A stretch of 6,464 nucleotides of DNA from positions 1 to 6,464 of the forward strand of contig JASHRB010000369.1 in the NCBI GenBank assembly GCA_030037575.1, written 5' to 3'. The DNA comes from Candidatus Sulfotelmatobacter sp. Its GTDB lineage: Bacteria; Acidobacteriota; Terriglobia; Terriglobales; Acidobacteriaceae. Below, piece by piece: positions 1-5,777 of this stretch; position 1 is the first letter of the stretch, and each line of letters opens with the position of its first letter. The translations under genes were made by a program, and so were the position numbers. The notes below the pieces were generated by a model. That model had not been told where the DNA came from and did no database searches. It saw nothing but the letters and a program-made list of their open reading frames with translations.

Positions 1-2
1 AA

Positions 3-206
3 CTGGCGGTGGAATCGACCGGCAACACGCGGCTGTTCCACGATGCGGTGATCGAGCATGTGGCGCGGGTGGCGGTGGTCAACCCGAGCCAGTTCAAGAT
101 CATCAGTCAGTCGGTGAAGAAAACCGACAACAACGATGCCGAGTTACTGGCGCTGTATCTGGCGAAGGGGTTGTTGCCGGAGGTGCGGATGAAGGAGACA
201 TCATGA
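3..206 (+). pseudogene. IS110-family transposase fragment (DEDD domain, both ends missing)
   Basis: The reading frame is open from the window edge and reads LAVESTGNTRLFHDAV, then VVNPSQFK, then KKTDNNDAELLALYLAKGLL. These are hallmarks of the N-terminal DEDD (RuvC-like) domain of IS110 transposases. The glutamate of VESTG (12-14) and the two aspartates of KTDNNDA (126-128 and 135-137) fit the second, third and fourth acidic residues of the tetrad. The first aspartate would lie upstream of the window. Homology runs to about PEVRMKE and then stops at TS-TGA (204-206). The rest of the usual 300-400-residue protein, including the C-terminal Transposase_20 domain with the catalytic serine, is absent. 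It is therefore a broken, almost certainly inactive remnant. Its TGA overlaps the ATG of the GloVer gene. The family call is secure; whether the 5' part is intact outside the window cannot be seen. Confidence 0.85.
192..197 (+). promoter_or_regulatory. Ribosome binding site of the GloVer gene, inside the IS110 fragment
   Basis: AAGGAG lies five bases before ATG 203-205, a strong Shine-Dalgarno sequence at good spacing. It supports ATG 203 as the start. The same bases encode the last conserved residues (MKE) of the IS110 fragment, so the break between transposase DNA and GloVer-gene DNA falls at or just beside this site. Confidence 0.75.
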
Positions 207-1936
207 AAAGATCCAGATTTTTCACAATTTTATGCGTAGTGCTGGTGTTCTGTGTTGTGGGTGTCATCTGTGCTCCGGCGCAGACGTTCAACAGTCTCCT
301 CAGCTTCGATGAAGCCAACGGTAACGGCCCCCGGTACGGCGCTCTCGTCCAGGGCGCGAATGGCAACTTCTACGGGACGACCGAGTATGGCGGAGCGAAC
401 CTCAACGGAGAGGTCTTCGAGATTACGGCATCGGGCATGCTGACCACCCTTCACAGCTTTTGCGGAGAGGCGAACTGCGCTGGCGGGCTCCAACCCTACG
501 CCGCGCCGGTGCTGGCCACCAACGGAAATTTCTATGGGACAACGTGGAACGGCGGGGCGAACGCGCAAGGCGTAGTTTATGAGATCACTCCGGCCGGTAA
601 GTACAGCGTGCTTTACACCTTCTGCTCGCGAACCAACTGCGCTGACGGAGGCCAACCCTATGCGGCACCAATACAAGCCTCCAACGGAAATCTCTATGGG
701 ACTGCCTCCAGTGGCGGGGCCAACAACCAGGGCGTAGTCTACGAGATCACTTCGGCTGGCAAGTACACCCCACTTTACAGCTTCTGCTCTCTAACCAACT
801 GCGCTGACGGTGCCGCGCCGCTGGCAGGGCTGGTGCAAGCTGCCAACGGGGACTTCTATGGCACGACGTGGTCGGACGGGGCGGGTGCCGCTGGCACGGT
901 CTTTGAAATTACTTCCACTGGTAAACTCACCACGCTGCACAGCTTCTGCGATGAAGGCGTGCCATGCACTGATGGGGCGAACCCCTCCGCGGCGCTGGTA
1001 CAGGCCGCCAATGGGAACTTCTACGGGACGACCCAGAATGGCGGAGACGGCGAATACGGCGCAGGCGGCACGGTCTTCGAAATCACGGCGGCGGGCAAGC
1101 TGACCACCCTGTATACCTTCTGTTCTCTGCCGGACTGCGCCGACGGCTACTTCCCCAGCGGGGCTCTCGTCCAAGCCACCAGCGGGGATTTTTATGGGAC
1201 AACAGGGGATGGGGGAGCCGCCGGTGAGGGACCCAACGGCACAGTGTTCGAAATCACTGCGAAGGGCAAACTGACCACCCTTTATAACTTCTGCTCTCAA
1301 GCCGGCTGTACCGACGGTGCAGTTCCGCTAGCGGGCCTGTTGCAAGCGACCAATGGGACCTTCTACGGAGTTACGAACCAAGGGGGTACCTATTCGAACG
1401 CTGAGTACTGCTCTAACGCATGCGGCACAGTTTTCAGCTTGTCTGCGGGGCTCGGACCATTCGTGAAAACCCTGCCCACTTCCGGCAAGGTGGGAGCGAC
1501 TGTGATCATCCTGGGCAACGACCTTACGGGTGCGAGCGCGGTCCGCTTTGGAGGCACAGCAGCCACTTTCACGGTGGAATCCAGTACTGAAATCAAAGCC
1601 ACCGTGCCCAGCGGCGCTACCACGGGCACGGTCGACGTGACCACATCCAGCGGCAGCGCGCTAGCCAGCAACCTAAGCTTCCGCGTAATGCCGCAGCTCA
1701 CCAGCTTCACGCCTCCCGGCGGCCCGGTGGGCACGGTGGTGACGATCACGGGAGTCAGCCTCACCCAGACCACGGAAGTCGCCTTCGGCGGCGTGAAGGC
1801 AACCAGCTTGACCGTAGATTCCAACACGCAAGTCACCGCAACCGTGCCCACCGGGGCAAAGACTGGAAAGATCACCATCACGACGAAGGGAGGGACAGCT
1901 TCGAGCGCTACGAGCTTCACCGTATCAACGTCGTGA
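203..1936 (+). CDS. Secreted GloVer-repeat protein with two C-terminal IPT/TIG domains
   Basis: The product has 577 residues. Residues 1-26 form a signal peptide: basic MKRSR, a hydrophobic core, and an APA|Q cleavage site. Residues 28-417 hold seven tandem repeats of 54-57 residues with the pattern NGNFYGTT..GG....GTVFEIT..GKLTTLYSF, matching the GloVer (Gloeo_Verruco, TIGR03803) repeat. The YGTT motif (variants YGTA, YGVT) starts at residues 57, 111, 165, 219, 275, 331 and 388. Repeats 2-7 open with a CX4C or CX5C pair (for example CSRTNC), which suggests one disulfide per repeat in an exported protein. Two Ig-like IPT/TIG domains follow (about 418-495 and 496-575), each with an FGG..A.F/LTV.S.T.....VP.GA..G pattern. 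The repeat number suggests a seven-bladed propeller (inference). There is no lipobox, membrane anchor or catalytic motif, so binding or adhesion at the cell surface is possible but unproven. No terminator was seen after the stop. Confidence 0.9.
   Translation: MKRSRFFTILCVVLVFCVVGVICAPAQTFNSLLSFDEANGNGPRYGALVQGANGNFYGTTEYGGANLNGEVFEITASGMLTTLHSFCGEANCAGGLQPYAAPVLATNGNFYGTTWNGGANAQGVVYEITPAGKYSVLYTFCSRTNCADGGQPYAAPIQASNGNLYGTASSGGANNQGVVYEITSAGKYTPLYSFCSLTNCADGAAPLAGLVQAANGDFYGTTWSDGAGAAGTVFEITSTGKLTTLHSFCDEGVPCTDGANPSAALVQAANGNFYGTTQNGGDGEYGAGGTVFEITAAGKLTTLYTFCSLPDCADGYFPSGALVQATSGDFYGTTGDGGAAGEGPNGTVFEITAKGKLTTLYNFCSQAGCTDGAVPLAGLLQATNGTFYGVTNQGGTYSNAEYCSNACGTVFSLSAGLGPFVKTLPTSGKVGATVIILGNDLTGASAVRFGGTAATFTVESSTEIKATVPSGATTGTVDVTTSSGSALASNLSFRVMPQLTSFTPPGGPVGTVVTITGVSLTQTTEVAFGGVKATSLTVDSNTQVTATVPTGAKTGKITITTKGGTASSATSFTVSTS
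284..1453 (+). repeat. Seven-fold GloVer repeat array within the CDS
   Basis: Seven coding repeats of about 162-171 bp cover residues 28-417. Each contains an AA(C/T)GGnAA(C/T)TTCTA(C/T)GG-like core encoding NGNFYG. Repeats 2-4 are exactly 54 residues apart; repeats 5-7 are lengthened by small insertions in the GG-rich loop (56-57 residues). Repeat 1 lacks the cysteine pair, and repeat 7 carries an extra pair (YCSNACG). Confidence 0.85.
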
Positions 1937-2149
1937 ACATTGCGGGTGCGGAGCGGTGCGGTGCGCAACCTGCAGGTCACAGGTCCCCATGGGCTTCCCA
2001 GGCAACAACCGCTCAATCCGGTTGATGGGATGGTCTGCGATTTTGGACAGCACCGTTCGCAAGCAGGTCTCTGGGTCACGGCCGTTCAGCTTGGCGGTGG
2101 CGATCAAGCTCTAGATCTCGCTCGCCGGTGTCACGGAAAGCCCTTTAAG
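1937..2149. other. Spacer between the GloVer and TPR genes, mostly IS66 debris
   Basis: Apart from the IS66 remnant, this spacer holds a GTGCG-rich run (1946-1965) and a 10-bp palindrome ACCTGCAGGT (1968-1977). I saw no intact gene and no hairpin with a T-tract, so neither the GloVer gene nor the minus-strand TPR gene has an obvious terminator here. The GC-rich run could be a decayed element end, but that is a guess. Confidence 0.5.
2000..2128 (-). pseudogene. IS66-family transposase C-terminal remnant with in-frame stop
   Basis: Read on the minus strand, the segment encodes SLIATAKLNGRDPE, then IADHPINRIERLLP. This is the typical C-terminal tail of IS66 transposases (YSLIATAKLNG.DPE.YL..VL.RIADHPINRI.ELLPW). 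Homology continues upstream as ASEI followed by TAG (2111-2113), exactly where the family has tyrosine, so a TAC-to-TAG nonsense change is likely. The usual aromatic residue after DPE.. is cysteine here, and the tryptophan after LLP is glycine. Only about 43 codons remain of a protein of roughly 500 residues. No ATG or ribosome binding site precedes it. It lies just beyond the 3' end of the TPR gene on the same strand. No second IS66 end or target duplication was recognised. Confidence 0.75.
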
Positions 2150-4450
2150 TTACAGCCTGATTTGCTCTAGTTGCTTTTTTGCCTCCGCGGCGTCGGCGGA
2201 GTTAGGGCGGATCTTCACTACGAGTTGTAATTGCTGGCGCGCCAGTGCCGATTGCCCGTTCCTGGCATAGGCCATCCCCAGGTGATAGTGGATTCGAGCG
2301 TCGTCTTCGGTTTTGGTGGCGCGTTCCAGCCGCAGCGCTTCCTGCAAGGAATCGACGGCTGACTGATAAGACCCCTTTTGATAGTAGACCCAGCCCAAGG
2401 TGTCGAGGATGTTCGGCGACTGAGGCAAGCCGCGACGAGCCGTTTGTGCCAGAGACAGTGCCATATCCAGATTCTGTCCCGACTGCAGCATCACATACGC
2501 GAGTTTTCCCGAGGCCAGGGGGCTTTCCGGCGTAACCACCAAAGCTTTCTGATACGAATCCGCCGCATTGGCCCAGTCCCGCTTTGCCTGATAGAAATCG
2601 CCCAGCAAAAGATAGAAGTTCACCTCGTGCGGATAGCTTTTGAGTGCCTGCTGGTAGGTGGCGATTGCTTCCTCCACATTTCCCTCGGCAGCTTGCACTT
2701 GGCCCAGCTTGATCACGGGATCGGAATTCTTCTGGTCGAGCTCGGCAGATTTCCTCAAAGCAGTTTCGGCCGCCGGCAGGTCATGCTGGTTGTGAAAAAG
2801 CGCGGTCCCGAGCAGATCGTAAAAATCGCCGTTGTTCGGGGATTTTGCAATTTGGGCTTCGGCGATCGCCAAAGCGTGACCGGTCTGCTTCTCTGCGATG
2901 TAAGTGTTCATCAGCCCACGCAGCGCGTCGGATGAGTCGGCATCGCGATCGAGCGCATCCTGGTAAGCTTTCGCCGCGTCGGCATACTGCTTCTGGACGA
3001 ACCGTAGATTTCCCAGTTCGACATAGCCGAACTGGCTCTGGGGTGCAACTTCGATGGCCTTATGGATATCCGTCTCCGCCGCTTCGAACTGCTGGCGATT
3101 GATTTCAGAAACCGCACGCAGAGAGTAGCCCTGCGGAACATTTGGCTGCAGATTGATGAGCTGCGCGCTGGTTTCTTCCAGCGTGGTCATGTCCCCCTTC
3201 CGCATAGCCAAAAGCGCGAGTGAGCGCTGGGCCTCGCCCAGGTCGGGCTGCAGCTTGATTGCCTCCCTCCATTCCCGCTCGGCCGTGTCCTGATCGCCGG
3301 ACTTGTCGAACGCCACCCCCAACTGGTAATGGGCCGCAGCATCGTTGGGATCATTCTTGGTCAACTGCTGCAGCGTCGTGATCGCTTCCGTCGGATGATT
3401 ATCGTCAGTCTGAATCTCACCGAGGTAGAGCAAGCCTTCGCTGTCGTTCGGATTGTTTTTCAGGATTCCCTGATCGAGAAGCCGCGCTTCGTCGATGCGA
3501 TTCTTGAAAATGAGAAGTTGAATATAGTTCTTCTTAACCTCAATGTCTTTGGGATGCTCCCGGTAAAGGCTGGCGTACTCCGCCGCGGCTTTGTCCAGGT
3601 TCCCTGATTTGAAATAGAAGTCCCCCAACATTCGATAACCGACGGAATTGTTGGGAAAGTCCAGCTTGACCTGCTGCAGAAACGCTTCCGCCTCCTCGTT
3701 CTTGCCTTCAGCAATGTACAGTCGCGCCAGCGCCGCCCGCGGATCCGGATTCTGCGGGTCGCTTTCGATGGCGGCGCGAAATTGCTGTTCTGCCTCGGGG
3801 TAGCGACTGCGAAACTGATAGAAATTTCCCAGCATGGAGTGCGCTTCGCTTGCGGCCGGGTTCAGTTCAATTCCTTTTTTGAAGCTCGCTTCGGCTAGTT
3901 CTGAATGGTTGGTCTTCATCTGCAGGAATGCGAGATTCAGATACGCATCCCAATCGTTTGGGTCCAGAGCAATCGCCTTCTGCATTTCCACTATGGCAGC
4001 GGGATATTTTGCCTCCGCGGCCAGCAGGGTCCCGAGCATGAAGTGAGTCTTTGAGTCGTTCGGACGGCGTTGCAGCAGCACGTCGGTTTGCTCCTCGGCT
4101 TGCTCGAGGCTGCCCGAAGCGATCAGCAATTTCGCAAAATCAAAGCGCGCAGCGTAATTCTCCGGCTGCAACTCGATCGTGCGCGTGAACTCGTAATAAG
4201 CTTTCGGCCATAGCTGTAATTTGACGTAGCTTTTGGCCAGCTGATAATGCGTGTCTCCGTCCTTCTGGTCGATTTTGGCGGCGTTGAGGAATTCGATGGC
4301 CGCCGCCGAGTATTTCCCAGTCTCGAAATAGCGCTCTCCGCGTTCGACATATTTTTCTTTTCGGGCGCGGGGATCGAGAGAACATGAACTGAAAAGAAAA
4401 GCGACCAGGACCAGGATCGCGGAGAAACGAAAGTGAAAAGAAATTCTCAC
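2150..4450 (-). CDS. Large TPR-repeat lipoprotein (PrsT-like, about 21 TPR units)
   Basis: The product has 766 residues. It starts at GTG 4450-4448, with GAGG eight bases upstream; no ATG lies near. Residues 1-22 form a basic and hydrophobic signal peptide ending LFSS before Cys23, an acceptable lipobox with the less usual Phe at -3. It is therefore predicted to be lipid-anchored in the envelope. From about residue 37 to the end there are some 21 consecutive 34-residue TPR units, visible as W/Y..LG..Y...G....A...F..A....P signatures (for example AHYQLG, YRMLGDFYFKSGNLDKA, ILDTLGWVYYQKGSYQSA). TPR superhelices scaffold protein complexes; no enzymatic domain is present. The architecture resembles the PrsT-type TPR proteins of exosortase/PEP-CTERM loci, though those are usually somewhat longer. 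The divergent neighbour carries a PEP-CTERM-like tail, which fits. The partner and exact function are unknown. Confidence 0.85.
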   Translation of the reverse strand: MRISFHFRFSAILVLVAFLFSSCSLDPRARKEKYVERGERYFETGKYSAAAIEFLNAAKIDQKDGDTHYQLAKSYVKLQLWPKAYYEFTRTIELQPENYAARFDFAKLLIASGSLEQAEEQTDVLLQRRPNDSKTHFMLGTLLAAEAKYPAAIVEMQKAIALDPNDWDAYLNLAFLQMKTNHSELAEASFKKGIELNPAASEAHSMLGNFYQFRSRYPEAEQQFRAAIESDPQNPDPRAALARLYIAEGKNEEAEAFLQQVKLDFPNNSVGYRMLGDFYFKSGNLDKAAAEYASLYREHPKDIEVKKNYIQLLIFKNRIDEARLLDQGILKNNPNDSEGLLYLGEIQTDDNHPTEAITTLQQLTKNDPNDAAAHYQLGVAFDKSGDQDTAEREWREAIKLQPDLGEAQRSLALLAMRKGDMTTLEETSAQLINLQPNVPQGYSLRAVSEINRQQFEAAETDIHKAIEVAPQSQFGYVELGNLRFVQKQYADAAKAYQDALDRDADSSDALRGLMNTYIAEKQTGHALAIAEAQIAKSPNNGDFYDLLGTALFHNQHDLPAAETALRKSAELDQKNSDPVIKLGQVQAAEGNVEEAIATYQQALKSYPHEVNFYLLLGDFYQAKRDWANAADSYQKALVVTPESPLASGKLAYVMLQSGQNLDMALSLAQTARRGLPQSPNILDTLGWVYYQKGSYQSAVDSLQEALRLERATKTEDDARIHYHLGMAYARNGQSALARQQLQLVVKIRPNSADAAEAKKQLEQIRL

Positions 4451-4458
4451 AGGGTCAA

Positions 4459-4462
4459 CCTC
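4459..4462 (-). promoter_or_regulatory. Ribosome binding site of the TPR gene
   Basis: The minus strand reads TTGAGGTTGACCCTGTG. GAGG is eight bases from GTG 4450-4448. It supports the GTG start, which is also required to keep the signal peptide. Confidence 0.55.
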
Positions 4463-4638
4463 AACTGGATTCGTAAGCTCATCGGGCTAGCAGCGTCAAA
4501 CTGCCATCATCTGCGGCTTGCAGGCAACGGCTCAGAGAGACTCGGGGGGATGGGCAGAGCAGCCGGCGAGATGTGACCTTCGCCCAGGCTTTTCGTTGGG
4601 GAACGACTAGAGTATACATGCATTCGATCAGCGAGCGA

Positions 4639-4683
4639 CACCGAAAATCGCGGTCCGATCGTGTTTCCCACCGAAATCTCGCG
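4639..4683. repeat. Direct repeat pair, 30-bp phased
   Basis: CACCGAAAATCGCG (4639-4652) recurs as CACCGAAATCTCGCG (4669-4683). The shared CACCGAAA cores are exactly 30 bp apart, close to three helical turns. This spacing suits tandem binding sites for a regulator on one face of the DNA. Function is inferred only. Confidence 0.45.
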
Positions 4684-4721
4684 CTGCCACCGCATGCGGA
4701 AGTGGAGTAAATGCCCCGGAA

Positions 4722-4737
4722 TTTTTGCGGGCAAAAA
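4722..4737. promoter_or_regulatory. Perfect 16-bp palindrome, possible operator
   Basis: TTTTTGC-GG-GCAAAAA has 7-bp arms around a 2-base centre, the form of a site for a dimeric repressor or activator. It lies between the two divergent genes, 205 bases before the plus-strand start. It is not followed by a T-tract that would favour a terminator on either strand beyond its own arms. Which protein binds it, if any, is unknown. Confidence 0.4.
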
Positions 4738-4777
4738 GTTTTACACATGGACTTCCGTTTTGGGACGCTCCTGGGTA

Positions 4778-4797
4778 AGGCGAATCTCCGTTCGCCT
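4778..4797 (+). other. Leader hairpin 1
   Basis: AGGCGAA (4778-4784), loop TCTCCG, TTCGCCT (4791-4797) is a perfect 7-bp stem with a 6-base loop. It lies in the probable upstream or leader region of the VPEGG-tail gene. It could be an operator half-site pair or an RNA hairpin. The sequence does not decide between these. Confidence 0.4.
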
Positions 4798-4815
4798 GAG
4801 ACACTTAGCCGGGGT

Positions 4816-4842
4816 TGCAAGGTTCTGCAAACAGTCGCAGAA
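4816..4842 (+). other. Leader hairpin 2 with an alternative pairing
   Basis: TTCTGC (4823-4828) pairs with GCAGAA (4837-4842) across an 8-base loop. The same TGCAA segment (4826-4830) can instead pair with TTGCA (4816-4820). The two stems exclude each other. Short stems like these arise by chance, so the regulatory reading is tentative. Confidence 0.3.
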
Positions 4843-4912
4843 ATTATCAGTCTTGACAGCGATGAAATTCAGGTTGAAGCTACAGTTGCCGTGTCGTACC
4901 GGGATTCTTCTG

Positions 4913-4930
4913 CCCCCACAGAAGTGGGGG
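4913..4930 (+). promoter_or_regulatory. Hairpin next to the start codon of the VPEGG-tail gene
   Basis: CCCCCAC (4913-4919), loop AGAA, GTGGGGG (4924-4930) is a perfect GC-rich 7-bp stem ending 12 bases before ATG 4943. The G-run at suitable distance for ribosome pairing is locked in this stem. The other purine-rich stretch, AAAGG (4938-4942), abuts the ATG directly. The hairpin may therefore influence initiation at this gene. Confidence 0.45.
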
Positions 4931-4942
4931 GAATTTGAAAGG

Positions 4943-5692
4943 ATGAGTAGGAAAAACTCGAGAATCTGGCCCGCAATTGTTGTCGGGATATTGTTTTTTG
5001 GCCCTGTCGCCATCGCCCAAACCACCGTAAAACTCCAAATTGACGATCCTCCTTCGGATTACGTGATGGACGGAATCTACGTCGGATCGTACACCGCCTC
5101 GAACCTGAGCAATGGCGGAAGTGTGCAGATCACCTGCGACGACTTCAAAGATGAGTCGAACAGTAGTCCTTATAGCTACAACGTGAATACCTTCAGCAGT
5201 CTCGGGAACACTTTGTGGGGCCAATACTTCACCAGTAAGCATGAACAGAGCTTGATTCTGCCCACCTATGACGAGGCAGCCTGGCTCACCGAGGCGATGC
5301 TCGGTAAGGCCGGCTCGCAAAAAGGATATTACTCGTACGCGATCTGGGCGATAACGGACGCGTCCGGTGTCGCCTCCTGGCTGATCGGTCGGCATGACTG
5401 GACGGCTTGCACCCAGGTTTTTGGGAACAGCAAATGCGCCATGGGCACTCACGCCGGCTTGGTGTGGGACGCTGAATCACAAAAGTACACGGCTGGCGAA
5501 TTTTCCAATATTAGGATACTCACACCCGAAGGCTGCAGCAACCCAGGCAACTGCAAGGAGCAAGAGTTTCTTGAAGTCGTGCCTGAGGGTGGAAGCGCCG
5601 CGCTCTACCTGCTGCTGGCCGGGACTGCGTGTTTCGCTGCCATGTTCCTGCGTTCTCGACAAAGGTCATGTGTAACGGGACCAGCCTCCTAG
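4943..5692 (+). CDS. Exported surface protein with PEP-CTERM-like VPEGG sorting tail
   Basis: The product has 249 residues from ATG 4943. The frame is open upstream to a GTG at 4661, but only ATG 4943 places a signal peptide at the N-terminus: MSRKNSR, hydrophobic core 8-23, AIA|Q cleavage at 25/26. The ectodomain (26-210) contains TCDDF (64-68), DEAAWLTEAMLG (110-121) and YSYAIWAITD (130-139). This pattern recurs in a PEP-CTERM-type family of cyanobacterial and acidobacterial exported proteins of unknown function. Five ectodomain cysteines (65, 156, 165, 198, 204) may form disulfides. The C-terminus has three parts: VPEGGS (213-218), a hydrophobic helix (219-236) and a basic RSRQR cluster (237-241) with an eight-residue tail. 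This is the layout of exosortase sorting signals, with PEG in place of PEP. It likely reaches the cell surface or matrix after processing; no sorting enzyme is in view. Confidence 0.8.
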   Translation: MSRKNSRIWPAIVVGILFFGPVAIAQTTVKLQIDDPPSDYVMDGIYVGSYTASNLSNGGSVQITCDDFKDESNSSPYSYNVNTFSSLGNTLWGQYFTSKHEQSLILPTYDEAAWLTEAMLGKAGSQKGYYSYAIWAITDASGVASWLIGRHDWTACTQVFGNSKCAMGTHAGLVWDAESQKYTAGEFSNIRILTPEGCSNPGNCKEQEFLEVVPEGGSAALYLLLAGTACFAAMFLRSRQRSCVTGPAS

Positions 5693-5718
5693 ACCAGGTT
5701 GTCGCCACTTCAAAGTTA

Positions 5719-5754
5719 AAGCAGCGCACCCGCCCTCGGTGCGCTGCTTCTTTT
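5719..5754 (+). terminator. Rho-independent terminator, probably bidirectional
   Basis: AAGCAGCGCACC (5719-5730) and GGTGCGCTGCTT (5738-5749) form a perfect 12-bp stem around the 7-base loop CGCCCTC, followed by CTTTT. On the minus strand the stem is followed by TTTAACTTTG. It sits 26 bases after the VPEGG-tail gene and 24 bases beyond the stop of the convergent regulator gene, so it can end both transcripts. Confidence 0.9.
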
Positions 5755-5777
5755 AGAACGATTTTGTTGCTGGCGGA

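Larger units (their letters stand above)
4451..4942. promoter_or_regulatory. Divergent intergenic control region
   Basis: These 492 bases separate the TPR gene (-) from the VPEGG-tail gene (+), and I found no convincing gene in them. Promoter candidates are weak. On the minus strand TATACT (4616-4611) is a good -10 box, but no -35 stands at proper spacing; it would give a leader of about 155 bases for the TPR gene. On the plus strand a perfect TTGACA (4853-4858) has only GAAGCT at 17 bp. No sigma-54 GG-N10-GC site was seen. The direct repeat, palindrome and hairpins listed separately suggest regulation. Confidence 0.5.

Noticed and set aside
230..1300. Two long minus-strand open frames (230-676 and 791-1300) opposite the GloVer repeats
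   Set aside because: They arise from the repetitive GC-rich coding sequence on the other strand; no start signals or family features.
1390..2079. 229-codon open frame antisense to the IPT domains and spacer
   Set aside because: It mirrors the codon structure of the real plus-strand gene, crosses the IS66 remnant in the wrong frame and shows no recognisable domain or signal.
1940..2170. 76-codon plus-strand open frame after the GloVer gene
   Set aside because: It is the complement of the IS66 remnant and has no independent support.
4479..4820. 113-codon minus-strand open frame in the divergent spacer
   Set aside because: Composition is rich in R, S and C with no domain, and it covers the repeat, palindrome and hairpin region; more likely noncoding.
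4853..4858. Perfect TTGACA as the -35 box of a sigma-70 promoter for the VPEGG-tail gene
   Set aside because: No adequate -10 box at 16-18 bp; TACAGT at 4881-4886 is 22 bp away, so it is not called as a promoter.
4661..4942. 94-residue N-terminal extension of the VPEGG-tail protein (GTG start at 4661)
   Set aside because: It would bury the clear signal peptide beginning at ATG 4943 and runs through structured noncoding sequence.
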